A stretch of DNA of 64,000 nucleotides from the NCBI GenBank assembly GCA_047967505.1, contig CM106538.1; one strand, 5' to 3'. This document shows, one piece after another, positions 11,360 to 23,663 of this stretch. The position numbers were made by a program, and so were the translations under genes. The stretch comes from Dipteris shenzhenensis (lineage: Eukaryota > Polypodiophyta > Polypodiopsida > Gleicheniales). Numbering within the stretch: position 1 is the first letter of the stretch; every line of letters begins with the position of its first letter. The notes below the pieces were generated by a model, which made no database searches, was not told the origin of the DNA, and was given only the letters and a program-made list of their open reading frames with translations.

Positions 11360-12215
11360 TCAGATCTGGTCGCGCATCTTCATGTCTTCGGCTCGCTTGG
11401 GACATTCTTTGTCAGTGTCCATTAACATTGCAATAGTAGTAGGTGGGCTCAACTTTTGGCTTGGGCTCCTGTCCATGCCATCTGTCAAGGTGTGGATGTT
11501 CTGATACCGAAGGAGGAGCTGAGGCCATCTTCCCAGTGAAGTATGGAGCTTTCTTGAATATGGGTGGAGGAGTAGTGAGTAACGCACAATCAGCTGCAGG
11601 AGTCATTGATTTTCGGCATGCTTCCTCTTGGAGGAGTCGATTGCTGACGAAGGGAACAGTGACTTCCTCTCCTCGTCCCTCAATTGTCATGATGAGAGCA
11701 TCGTAGGAAGGGGGCATACTGTTCAAAATGGTGAACGCGAATTGGCTTATTTTCTTTCAAATTGGTGTTGGCGAGGATATGCTATAGAATGAGGATGCTC
11801 CCTACGTTCTTTTCCTCGTACATAGATTGAAGGGTCATCCATGCTTCATGAGTAGTTAGGCAGTCTTGGACTTGGTTCGCTGGCAGGTCGCCTAGGGTCA
11901 AACAGATGATGAGTTTGGCTTGGCGTTCCTTAGCTTTGAAGGTGAAAATCTCCATTTCAGATGCAAGAACTTCTTCGACATTTGGTACTGTTGTGGGATT
12001 GGAAGGTGCAAGTACGCTAGGACCAGCTGTGCTGGAGGAGGAGCATCAACAGCTGCCAGAATAGCTGCAAGGGTGGACAATTCGCTACCAGCTTCAGGTG
12101 ATGGATTAATCACGATGGAGAGGCTAGGATCTCGTTCGGCTCTAGTCACAATAGCCCGTAGGTCTTTTTCTTCTAGAACCATCTTGATTTTCCATTTCCA
12201 GATGATGACCTCCTA
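11360..12215 (-). pseudogene. Ty1/copia gag relic
   Basis: Read on the minus strand, the gag begins with IWKWKIKMVLEEKDL near 12200 and has the typical gag segment MNSMPPSYDALIMTIEGRGE (11726 downward). It ends in a zinc-knuckle region where CNVNGH (about 11415) joins DKECPKRAED only after a one-base shift. Frame changes also occur between 11898 and 11726. It is a separate insertion from the plus-strand copia that ends at about 11350, and its pol part is missing. Confidence 0.85.
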
Positions 12216-12299
12216 GCATGTGGCGTCATCAGAAACACAGGAAATAGGTTCCTATCCTAGGAAATGACCAAGTATATTTTCCTTCTCCAGGAGGGACAA

Positions 12300-13357
12300 A
12301 TGGAAGAGGAGGCCTTGACCTGAAGCCTTGATCCTACTCCTGGCCTTTCTGATCCTCTTATTTCTATAGATGAGCCCAACATCTACAATGAAGAGCCCAT
12401 AGATGAAGAAGCTGAGGAGCGAGAAGTTTCATTGGCCCTAGAAGTGCTCCAGTGACCTCCTAAACCCCATTCTACTTCTCAAATTCCATCCACCTCGAGC
12501 ACCACCTATGTTGAGCCTGCAACAGTGATATGCTTTCTTGCTGCCCTTCTTATCGATGGAGAACAATACCTCTTTCTCCATGACATGGAGGTTATGTTTG
12601 GTCTCCAGGAGGATGAAGCTCTTGGTGGCTTGTGTGGATATGACTATGCAAGAAGCTAGGTTTTTGGGAGCAGATGATTCAATAGAAGAGGTTCTTGCTT
12701 TAACATTGGCCAAAATCAAAGATGCCTCTGACATCAATCTACTTCGACCTACTTGATGTTCTAGAAGAAGCCTCCCCATCTCACTCCAGATAGTAGGAGG
12801 CCTCTGGATCCATCCTCATTGACAAAGAGGAAGGGATCGAGCATGATGACTCCATAGTGGTAAGAAACTATGAGCTTTGAATTTCTTCTCTCTTGGTATA
12901 ATTTTGCTTTAAGGAATTCTAATGTAATGTTGGACTATTGCAGGAGGCATTTGAGGTCGACCTATTCTCATCTCCGCAACGCCTTGTTCATAGTAGCTTC
13001 GATTGAGATCACTCATTGGCACATTACCTTGGCAAAGAAAAAGGGTGCTTTGTGGTTATCCACAAAAAGTTTTCTCCACATAGCACTGATGACCTCCTGA
13101 AGTGCAAGGCCTTGTTATGAGTGATTGGTCATGCTGACATCAATCGCAATGCTAACAAGGTCATTTTGATGAACCGCATGGCTGCCCTCAATGCTTTTGG
13201 AACCAATTTTCAAGGTATGGCATTGACGGCAAGCCATGTCCCTGGCCAAGATGACAATAGTCTTGACTCTCTATCGACTAGGTTTAGAGCTAGGACTGTA
13301 TTTGGGAATTCAAAGCCCGATGTTCTTAGTGCTTTAGAGAAGAGAGAAAGGCTCTGA
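12300..13357 (+). pseudogene. Unrecognised plus-strand gene relic with one plausible intron
   Basis: Coherent protein-like segments appear in order: LIDGEQYLFLHDMEVMFGLQ (about 12547), a frame-shifted ADDSIEEVLALTLAKI (about 12670), SILIDKEEGIEHDDSIVV (12805-12858), and an open 78-codon tail (13121-13357) ending ALEKRERL. A GT-AG intron fits between GTAAGAAAC at 12859 and TATTGCAG ending at about 12944. Several stops and at least one frameshift break it. I do not recognise the family. Its setting suggests a transposon-borne gene. Confidence 0.35.
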
Positions 13358-13906
13358 AGCCTTATTGTATAGAACTTTTATTTTATATGAATAGAGATAT
13401 ACTTTTTATACAGTGCCCCATTTTGTGTTCTTTTACAAAATTTATTTTATACTGTCATTGTATTTTGTAACTTTAATTGTTATTGGCATTACTATTTTCA
13501 TTCACTATTCTGTTCAAAAGCAAGCTATCAGATAAATTTTTGTGCTATAATGGTCATTTTTTAGCAATCCAGTAAGAATCTCACATGGCACAGAAGGAAA
13601 ATGCGTTTGGCATCGTGCGGGGAGCTCAGAATTGGTCAAACAAGCCTCATACATGCCATAGTGTGTTTTGACATTTTTGAGCTTCCCACACAATGCCGAA
13701 CACATTTGCCTTTTGCGCCATGGCAAAAAACACATCATTTGACCACTTAAATTCACACAACTTGCATAACTGATGGAAAGCATCATGTAACATGTATAAT
13801 AACATGGAAACAGTAATAGAACATAAAAATATCTTTTATTCATTGGCCTCAAAGGGCAGAGATTTACAAAATGATTGAAATTACACCAAATGAACCTAAA
13901 CAACAT
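13358..13906. other. No gene recognised; 3' side of the H3-like gene
   Basis: AT-rich sequence downstream of both converging relics. The minus-strand open stretch 13514-13906 begins just after the H3-like stop codon and shows no family resemblance, so I treat it as 3' flank. Confidence 0.5.
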
Positions 13907-14988
13907 CTAGGGCCTAAGGGAGGGATCGGAGTGGTTGCGCTTGGCGAGTGCAAGGTCCTTATCCATCACTGTTACTCTTTTGGCATGGATAGCACATAAG
14001 TTCGCATCTTCAAAAAGACCTACTGTCATTTGCTTCGTTGCCTCTTGAATTGCTCCCATAGCACCTGAAGTGAAATGCACATCATCCTTGTAATGCTATG
14101 CTATTTCACATACAACAAGCTGGAAGGGTGCACGGGGAATGAGATTGTCCACAGTGGTTTGGAACTTGCGGATCTCCTGAAGTGACTTCACCCCTGATTT
14201 TTTGCACCTCTTAATCTTTGGGGGACCTTGCACTGGCCTCTGGACATGGCCCCATGGCTGCTTGTCCGCTTTGAACTTCTTTCGCCTCTCCTCCCTTGCA
14301 ACCTCCTCTATAGACTCCTCTTCCTATGTCTGGTGGGTCCTTCGAGGTGGCTTGTCATGCCTAGGAGCCTTCTTTGTCCTTGGTCCCTTTTCCTTTTGGT
14401 GAGGCTATGAGACAGCAAGCTGAGGCTCTCGCTCAGCTCGTACTAGAGGCTCCTCATGCTCTTTCGTGCGATCTGCTTGGTTGGAGGATTGAGGCCAAGG
14501 TCTGTTATATCTCCGAGCCTGCCAAATACTTCCTCTTGTTGTGGCTCCTCTAATCTCTCCATCTACTCTCTTTTCCTTTCTTGCTCCCCTTGTTAGTCTA
14601 GATGCTCCATGCCAGGACCCCACGGAGCAGGGAGGGGCAGTTGATCACGATTAATTGGACTATTCTATCCCTCTTGGGAGACCTCTGTACTTCCACGGTT
14701 AGTTGTGTGGAAGGACCAAGAGGACCCCTGATCATGCTTGGATCTTTCATTGTGCTAGGATTCCTCATGGTGCTGAGATCCCTAGTATCCCCCATGAGAG
14801 TCCGATGGTGGAGACTCATGTTGCTAGGACTCCTAATGATGAGAACCGCCTTCAAATCCCTGCTGATCATTGCCCTCTTGGCCACTGGGGCTTGTAGTGT
14901 GTTCGGAGGCCATGGAGTTGTGAGGAGGAGAGCGGGTTGCATCTAAACGACGTCCAGTGGGTCTAGCAGTTTGTTTAACCCGTGCCAT
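13907..14988 (-). pseudogene. Histone H3-like protein with long extra N-terminal tail (decayed)
   Basis: The minus-strand ATG at 14988 encodes MARVKQTARPTGRR, which matches the start of histone H3 (ARTKQTARKSTG) with T3 changed to V and the K9 position lost. About 250 residues of Gln/His/Ser/Glu/Arg-rich tail follow (SQHHEES, QPHQKEKGPRTKKAPRHDK). A full histone fold closes the protein: [63 protein letters not shown], with a TAG stop at 13909-13907. Cys110, His113, Arg116 and Asp123 equivalents, used in the H3-H3' contact, are kept. Loop 1 has canonical H3 length, without the insertion usual in CENH3. One frameshift (between about 14700 and 14500) separates tail and fold frames. About ten in-frame stops occur, nearly all TAG where Gln fits, including 14098-14096. 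Canonical H3 is 135 residues; this reads to about 360. Confidence 0.85.
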
Positions 14989-15019
14989 AGAAATGAGGGA
15001 TTTTAGGGTTTTGAAGTGC

Positions 15020-15027
15020 TTTATATA
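15020..15027 (-). promoter_or_regulatory. TATA box of the H3-like gene
   Basis: TATATAAA on the minus strand ends about 31 bp upstream of the ATG at 14988. This is the right distance for a TATA box but leaves almost no 5' leader, so the start may be very close to the ATG. It implies the H3-like gene had its own promoter and was not read only from the upstream gene. Confidence 0.55.
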
Positions 15028-15269
15028 GTCTTTTTTAAGGCACTTTAGGGTTTTTCTTTTAAATTAGGTTTTTTTGAGTGCACCCCATCCCACTTCGATC
15101 TTTTGTTAGCTAGTTCGGTAATACTTAATCTTCACCACCCTCCCTTCTAACCCACTCACCCCTCCACCCTGCCATGTCGCACATGTAATTCTATAATTTC
15201 CAAACAAATTTGTGAATTTTGGAATCTATAATTGACTCAAAATAGTGTTAACTTTATTCATCAAACATT

Positions 15270-18157
15270 TTACATTTGGGGTTCTCTTAGGACCCAACGC
15301 CTCCCTTGTCTAACTCTATGTTGCAACAACCAAAGTGCAACCCCTTGGCTCCCTGTTGAGGACTTCCAAGTAGCACATCTCCTTGTCTTCTTGACATGTT
15401 GAACCACTTTTGCAATACTTGAGAACTCTACCTTATCGCGCTTGAGAGTCCTGGCCTCTAGACATCTATAAAACCAGTCGAACATTTCGTGTAGTGCATT
15501 GCTTCATGCGATACCACCCCCATGCCTTGTATTATTGAAGTATGATGCCTTTGCTCTGTAGTGTGATTTCTCCATTCCTTGAGTATTCCAAATGGACAGA
15601 GGGCCCCATTGCTCCACAAACCATGATGCATGTGCGTAAAGAATATGCTATAAAGAAAAACATCATATAAGAAACATAAACTGACTCAAGTTTAAACCAC
15701 AAAATTTCAACCTAAGGAGGATTACCATGTAATGTGTAATATGTGACTCCCCCCATGCTTCTACCATCAATGATATGAATTCTCCCAATGCTGTCCTGAA
15801 TCTCTCATAATAAAGCTCATCTATTTGACCTTGTCTAAGCAACTTTATAAATGCATCAAGCTTTGTTCACAATTTTTCTCTCAAAGTAGCAATTTGCGGA
15901 TGTGAAGCTTGATTTGTAGTGCACTCACACAAAGCTTGCTAGTACTCCCAACCCAGGTTGCTTTGAGCCAATGTATGTTTTTCTTTATCAACATTGTGGT
16001 TGGACAAGAACCTCCTTGCCTTTCCTCCACCCATGGACACTTTAGTAGGAAGATTTTATGTCTTTCCTGATTGTTTCTTGTCCTGCTTAAGCTTCACATT
16101 GCCTTCGTGAAGTCCCATTAGTGAGATTAGTTCTTCAGCTTTTGCAATGCATTGTGTAGATACTTGCAGTGGCCTCAAATTCCAAGCATAAACTAGATGG
16201 ATATAGAGTAACTTATCAAGTATGCACAGTTTAGCATGCAAAGTACACAGCGTACCCGATCCAATGGAATTGGTAGAATGGGGTCCCACTTAGGATCCTT
16301 TTTGTGATGATTAGGGGCTGCACTTTGGTTGCAAGAAAGGATGCCATATTCCCACTGTAGGCTTCCCTTTTGCATCTTCTGAGAGTGGGTGCAATACAAG
16401 CATGTCCATTTTGCATCTGCACCTGTATCACAACCATACAAGCACTTGAGGGTCTTCAAATCACCAGCTAGATGCCATTCAACTTGAAACATTCCATGCC
16501 CATCCACTTTTAATGTTTGCCTTATCTCTTGTCTTCAAATAATCGACGGGATGTCGGTTCTCTCCAAAACCCACTTCAATGTCTCATGGCACTCCTTTTG
16601 GGGTCTCAAAGGCTGCAAGCCACCATAAGTCCTTCTCAGATTGCACTAAGAAAACCTATTCAACTTCCTCATCCCCTTGAGCAAAACGCAAGGCATCATT
16701 CATAATACAAATGCTCACCCTCTCTAGCTTGTGCTCTTTTACCAACTGAGCTTCATCCATTTTTATAACAAATACTAGCTTGCCATCTGTACAATGAAAG
16801 AGAAATACAGTAAGGATATAGAAATGATAAGAAATAAAGTTGAATGCGAAGAGGCAATTTCTCTTACCTTCTTTTCTCATCCCATAGAATTTGACCATGG
16901 CTCTCTGCAAATTCTCTACATCCACGTAAACATTATTGAAAGCATTCATCTCAAACGTTTGGACGCCAGATTTCTTTTTACTCTTCCAAGTCATTGTGCT
17001 ACTTACACAATGGTATCCTCCAAGCTTTTCTCTAGCACATTGATTTGTTTCTTGACATGCAAGCATTACAGACCACGGTGTTGGCAATGACATTTTAGAT
17101 ATCTTATACTTTTCATCCATAGCAGACTTGAAAATCTTAAAAATAGAGTTGTAAGCTTCACGACTTACACCAGCGGAATCACAAGCTCCAAACACCTCCT
17201 TTGCTTGCACAAGGCTCTTGAAGTCCTTCATTACCTCTCCAGCAACTTGTTCACATAGCCCTTTTTATCAAGGGTCCTTCAACACTTCAATGACATCACG
17301 TGGCTTTACTAAACTTCTTAGACATATAAAGGATCACTATCATCCATTTCCATTGTTGCCATCACATCCTCCATGAAATTCCTAAAGTAGAGTACAAATG
17401 AGTCTTAGTGGAAACAATGCAACACCATGAATATTTTGGAGTAAGAAATTTCATTGAAAATTTGGGGAACTAACCTTGCAGCCCGTATTCTCCTCTTTTG
17501 GGCACCACTATTAGTTGATAATGCATCCATAGATTGCAATTGTCTTTTCCTCTCCTTTAGTCCCAAAGGTGTTCCCTTCAACTTTTGTACTCATTCTATT
17601 GACTTCTCTCATTCCTTCTCCACAACACATTGAACTTGGCCATAAATAAACCTTTCCAAATCCTGTTTGCTTTTAGTAAGCTTCTAGATTGATTCTTCGA
17701 ATTCTTGTTGCTCCAATTCCATTGCATGTGCTTTGTCACTGAGTTCTTTGTTTTACAATTGGAGATCTTGCATACTATTATGCATTGCCACAATAGTGAT
17801 ATTTCCCAAATGTGCAAGTTCTTCTGCTTGGGCTCTTTGCACCTCACTTGCTTGCATAGCCAATGTTTGAGAATGGTTCAATTGATTGCAATAACTGAGC
17901 AATCCAACATGTCCCTTGCCAACAAACCGAACAACATCATGCATTGTATGAAAAGGAGGACTCTTTGGGGTGGCAGGGTCTAAAGAATACAAGTTTCCAT
18001 CCACCCCAAGGTCAAGATGCTTCTTCCCTTGCAATCGAAGATTGTGGAGCACACTTTGAGGAGTTCCACTATATCCCAAAGAGTGTGTGCTTGCATATTC
18101 TGCCTCTAGTTGTAGGTTCACATGGTACTTGTTGGATATGTCCTTGAATGGTGCCAT
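15270..18157 (-). pseudogene. Transposase-like gene with introns (decayed)
   Basis: Coding starts at the ATG at 18157 (MAPFKDISNKYHVN) with a Gln/Glu-rich coiled-coil region. Introns fit at 17474-17382 (GTTAGT to TTTAG) and 16867-16787 (GTAAGA to GTACAG). The middle part has MKDFKSLVQAKEVFG, VIKMDEAQLVKEHKLERVSI and VEWHLAGDLKTLKCLYG, then Cys pairs CLYC. LYIHLVYAWNLRP, EQWGPLSIWNTQGMEKSH and MFDWFYRCLEAR follow towards the C-terminus at about 15270. The acidic GDLKxLxxxxG motif before a Cys cluster, and the late GMEKSH motif, resemble transposon-borne RNase H-fold proteins seen in plants and invertebrates. I cannot name the superfamily. Frameshifts (for example near 16255) and stops break it. 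It lies about 280 bp upstream of the H3-like gene on the same strand. Confidence 0.6.
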
Positions 18158-18179
18158 GAGTTCTCAAAGAGAGGTATCA

Positions 18180-18715
18180 ATGATGTAGGCTCAAATGTAG
18201 GGGAGAGCTAGCAAAGATGGAGCAATGAGAGTAGCAAGGAAGAGGGAGGAGGAGAAGAAAATGAGGGTAAGAGGAAGAGGAGGAGGAGAGTAGGGCAATA
18301 GATGTAGAAGGGAGGGAAGGAGCTACTGCAAAAGGGAGGAGGAGGGGAGAGATGCTACAGGAGGGAGAAGGAGGGGTGAGATTCTACAAGAAGGAGGGGA
18401 GAGATTCTACAAGAAGGAGGAGCAAAGGAGAGGGTGCCTGGGCGACTGGAGGAGGGAAGAGGAAGGAGGGCGGAGGATCCAGGAGGAGGAGGAGGGGAGA
18501 GGGAGGAGGAGGAGCAAGACGGAGGAGCAAAGAGGAGGAGGGAGGGGGAGGGAGGGAGATGGAGAGGGAGGAGGAGGGAGGGACGGAGGGACGGAGGGAT
18601 GGAGGGAGGAGGGAGGGAGGAGGGGGAGGTAGAGAGAGGGAGGGAGGGAGAGAGAGAGAGAGAGGGAGGGAGGGAGAGAGAGAGAGGGAGGGAGGCAGGG
18701 AGATTCGAAATTTGA
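18180..18715. repeat. Long homopurine block (GGAGGA/GGGA)n
   Basis: Plus strand is nearly pure A/G for over 500 bp, with GGAGGAGGAGG, GGAGGGAGGG and GAGAGAGA tracts. It lies directly upstream of the ATG of the minus-strand transposase-like gene, so it would be a polypyrimidine leader or promoter for that gene. Open frames on both strands are compositional only. Confidence 0.85.
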
Positions 18716-19509
18716 AATTCAAATTTTAAAAAGTGGCCCCCTCCCCTCATTGATGGGGGAAGAGGTGGCTCAAATGTGGGCTTAACCCACCTAGGTTGGG
18801 CTGGTTAGGCCTCTTTGGGACCCTCCAAGCCCCTTGCATTAGCCCACTAAGCATTCCCTAATCCATTCCTTTTGAGACTCCAATTCTCCCCTAATGTTTG
18901 TCTTCTTACAAGTCATCCCTTTGCAAGGGTCACTCTCAGTAGCTTTGCAATAATAGCATTCAAGCCTCCATCCTTGCTGAATAAGAAGCTCTCCATAAAA
19001 CACTTTCAGGGAGCCTATAGCTTTGACCGATCAGCCAATGGATGGAGAGGCATGCTAATACAATATATTAAAATGTATGGACTTAACTCCAAAATACTTA
19101 GCTTAGGGATAAACATTTCTATTTGCATAATCTACGGATTAGTTCTACAATGGACTTCTCAATCAATTACACAGTTTGTAAACCTTTCTTTAATAGGCCT
19201 TCATGGATAGTGCAATACATTAATCATTTTTAGACCTCTTCTTCTCTTGCATAGATTGTTCTTTCTTTAGCTTCTTGCTCGCTCTTTCTCGTTCTAGCCT
19301 GTTGGCTTCTTTAGTCGCGACTTTCCTTCATGGTATTAGATATGCTAGTTCTCTCAATCAACTACAACTTCCTGGTAGACCTATCTCCTCCTCTTCATTA
19401 GTTTTTTCCCATCACCTTCATTTCTATGGCTTCTTCATCGACCTCCTGCATATAGAAAAGTAACGCAAACATTTATTCAAATTGTAAAAATATGAACAGA
19501 CGTCCAAGA
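18716..19509. other. No gene recognised
   Basis: Mixed unique sequence. On the minus strand around 19330-19210 a Lys/Glu/Arg-rich stretch (RSKKLKKEQSMQEKKRSK) could be an exon of an unknown gene, but I cannot link it to anything. Confidence 0.4.
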
Positions 19510-19880
19510 GACATGCTGTTACATTTAGGAACTATGTATACCTCTTGAATCTCAATAAGATGTATCTAAGTTCTCTCTCTCTCTCCTAGAGTGTGTAATC
19601 ATTGTATCTAGGATCTAGATTTCTACATGGTATCATGCTTCTAATGGAGCCCAAACCACTCCAAGCACCCTAGACTTGAAGCGCATTGACGATTGACACT
19701 GATCCGGGCAGCAATCATCATGGCAAATGAACATTGTGAACCTACAAAGTGGACAAATTGTCTAATACAAACTTCCAACCATGAAAAATGACAATGGAGT
19801 TACTCTTGCGGAAACAAGAACTCCTCCCAATAGTCGAAGGCACCACACCGACTCGCATGGATGTTTTTATCGAAGCTATA
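19510..19880 (+). mobile_element. Truncated copia 5' end: LTR end, primer binding site, gag start
   Basis: TGGTATCATGC at 19628-19638 matches the usual copia primer binding site complementary to initiator tRNA-Met (TGGTATCAGAGC) with a small change. It directly follows ...TTCTACA, a valid LTR end. About 90 bp further on come an ATG with MANEHCEP and a frame-shifted MELLLRKQELLPIVEGTT, typical of copia gag. The copy ends by about 19890; no pol follows. Confidence 0.65.
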
Positions 19881-20322
19881 CCTATATATTAATATAAAAT
19901 CTTGGTGAAAGTTTGTCGAGCTCTTTCTTTTAGTTTCAAAAAATTGATAGAATTGAGTACATTTTTATTTATTTTCTTATGAAATTTAAAGTAAGAGATG
20001 TAAATCTTGGCAAAAGTTTATATTTTTTCACATAAAAGTCTCAAATGCTAGCGAATATTTCAAACATTTATTTTTCTTAGGGCATTCAAAATTTTGACAC
20101 CAATATAAAAGTTTCGCTTCTTAACGAAACTAATACAAAAAAATCATCCATAATAGTGAGATGCCCGATCCCATCGATCTCGCAAATGCACAGGCACTGG
20201 CCGAGTGGAAGGAGAAAGACCTTAAGGGTGGTAGCAAGCTAAGGGTGTCCACTTCCAAACCACTTTCAAGTGAGTGTGACACCTGCTCGAGTGAAAATAC
20301 AAAGGTTTTGCTTCGGTCTGCA

Positions 20323-20904
20323 ATACCTCGATCGAGGTATTATGTCCAATGAAAATCACACACAAGGACAACTGAGCCAAGCCGATACCTCGATCGAGGT
20401 GCTGGGCTTTTTTCATCGAACCGAGCCTATACCTCGATCGAGGTCTGCTGGCATGCCACCTATACATGCCACCTATACCTCGTTCGAGGTATCGTGGCAA
20501 TCCAGCTATACCTCGATCGAGGTATTGTGGCATGTCCAACTATACCTCGATCAAGGTATGTGCCATCCGACAGGGTAGTTGACATACCTCGACCGAGATA
20601 TACTGGATCGATGACTTGGCCGCATGTCGAATACGTCAATCGAGACATGTGGCATCCGGCTGCTGCTGACATACCTCGATCGAGGTATCGTGGCAGGTCA
20701 ATACCTCGATCGAGGTACATGTACCGATGTGTATGGGCATGTCAAAATACCTCGATCGAGGTATCGTGGCATGTCTATACCTCGATCGAGGTATGATGGA
20801 GCGATATGTATGTTGCATGTGAAATACCTCGATCGAGGTAGGGGAACCCTAAATTTTCTTATAAAAGGAGAGTGACCCCCCTCATTCTTCATACCTCGAT
20901 CGAG
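20323..20904. promoter_or_regulatory. Array of about 14 palindromes (core TACCTCGATCGAGGTA)
   Basis: Perfect or near-perfect 16-18 bp palindromes begin at 20323, 20385, 20429, 20475, 20508, 20542, 20584, 20630, 20671, 20701, 20747, 20777 and 20824, plus a half site at 20891. Five are perfect 18-mers (ATACCTCGATCGAGGTAT); most others differ at one to four positions. Many are followed by TGTGGCAT/CGTGGCA. Spacing is irregular (30-62 bp), so this is not a simple satellite. The array stops just before a TATA box and a candidate first exon, which suggests a bank of protein-binding sites in a promoter or the subterminal end of a transposon. Open frames here only translate the palindrome. Confidence 0.85.
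20860..20867 (+). promoter_or_regulatory. TATA box downstream of palindrome array
   Basis: TATAAAAG lies 20 bp after the last full palindrome, 124 bp before the ATG at 20991. Initiation would fall near 20890-20900, at the half palindrome. Confidence 0.6.
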
Positions 20905-20990
20905 CTCCTCCTCATAGACTGATTTCGGATTTGCGGGAGGTCGACGGAATTGCGACAGCGACGGAGAGTGATCGACGGACAACGACTGAG

Positions 20991-21013
20991 ATGGACGGAG
21001 CGGGAGAGTCCAG
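20991..21013 (+). CDS. Candidate first coding exon behind palindrome promoter
   Basis: ATGGACGGAGCGG at 20991 gives MDGAGES and runs into a strong donor (CCAG|GTAAGG, intron from 21014). The leader before it (about 20895-20990) is free of ATG. The following 1.2 kb is AT-rich and repeat-filled as expected for an intron. The acceptor was not identified; the decayed RING gene from 23664 is the likely continuation on this strand, which is an inference from position. Confidence 0.4.
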
Positions 21014-22215
21014 GTAAGGTTTTTTTTATGTAGCTTTTTTTTTTGCTAAAATTTATTTAAATTTTAGTTTATAGGAATAATTATAAAATATTTCTAAATT
21101 TCAAATGCATTTTAAAGTTTTTTTTTTGAATTACGACATTTTTATTTAAAATGTGAAAATGTAAATATTTTATTTTTTAAAATCATCTTTTAAAAAAAAG
21201 AGATTAAAGTTATTTTTTAAATTAGAGCTATTTTTATTTAAATAAAAAACGTTTAAATTTTAATTTATAGGAATAATTATAAAATATTTCTCAATTTGAA
21301 ATGCATTTTAAAGTTTTTTTAAATTATTTTTGGAATTACGTAATTTTTTATTTAAAATGTGAAAATGTAAATATTTTGTTTTTTAAAATCATCTTTAAAA
21401 AAAGAGATTAAACTTATTTTTTAAATTAGTGCTATTTTTATTTAAATTAAAAAACGTTTAAATTTTAGTTTATAGGAATAATTATAAAATATTTCTAAAT
21501 TTAAAATGCATTTTAAAGTTTTTTAAAATTATTTTTTGAATTACGTAATTTTTTATTTAAAAAGTGAAAATGTATATATTTTGTTTTTTAAATCATCTTT
21601 TAAAAAAAAGAGATTAAAGATATTTTTTAAATTAGTGATATTGTTATTTAAATAAAAAAATGTTTAAAATTTATTTTTAAAAATGATCTTTTTAAAAAAA
21701 AAGAAAATAAGAGTTTAAGGTAGCTTTTATGTTATGTAAGTTATTTAAGTTAGTGAAGTTTTTATTTAAATGTCAAAAAGTATATAATTTGTTTTTTAAA
21801 ATCATCTATTAAAAAAAATTTATAACTGAAGTTTATAAATTACTGAAGTTTTGAATTAAATATAACGTTTAAATTTTATTTTTAGAAATCATGTATTAAG
21901 AAAAAGAAAATAAGAATTTAAAGTAGCTTTTATATTATTTTAGTTTATAGGAATATGTAATCTAATTATAAAATATTTCAAAATTTCAAATGCATTTTAA
22001 AGTTTTTTTAAATATTTTTTTTAATTACGTAATTTTTTATTTAAAATGTGAAAATGTATATATTTTGTTTTCTAAATTCATCTATTTAAAAAAAGAGAGA
22101 TTAAAGTAGGTTTTATGTTATTTTTGAAATTGGTGCTATTTTTATTTAAATAAAAAAACATTTAAATTTTAGTCTTCAAAATCATCTTTTAAAAAAAAGA
22201 AAATAAGAGTTTAAG
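21014..22215. repeat. AT-rich tandem repeat, about 200-bp units, probable intron
   Basis: The block TTTATAGGAATAATTATAAA followed by AATGCATTTTAAAGTTTTTT and AAATCATCTTTTAAAAAAAAG recurs at about 21070, 21267, 21470 and 21948, giving diverged units of roughly 200 bp, with shortened copies in between. No coding potential. Confidence 0.7.

Positions 22216-23663
<1,448 letters not shown>

Noticed and set aside
13907-14220. Centromeric histone (CENH3)
   Set aside because: Loop 1 has canonical H3 length without the CENH3 insertion, and the [16 protein letters not shown] part is canonical H3-like; only the LIP segment recalls CENH3. Not fully excluded.
18352-18750. Gly/Arg/Glu frames (plus) and Pro/Ser frames (minus)
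   Set aside because: Purely compositional in the homopurine block.
20323-20904. CRISPR-like array
   Set aside because: Repeats are palindromes with irregular, partly repeated spacers in a plant genome, with no cas genes.
20222-20982. Open frames on both strands rich in YLDRGI, IPRSRY and TSIEV repeats
   Set aside because: They only translate the TACCTCGATCGAGGTA palindrome, which reads alike on both strands; no other protein features.
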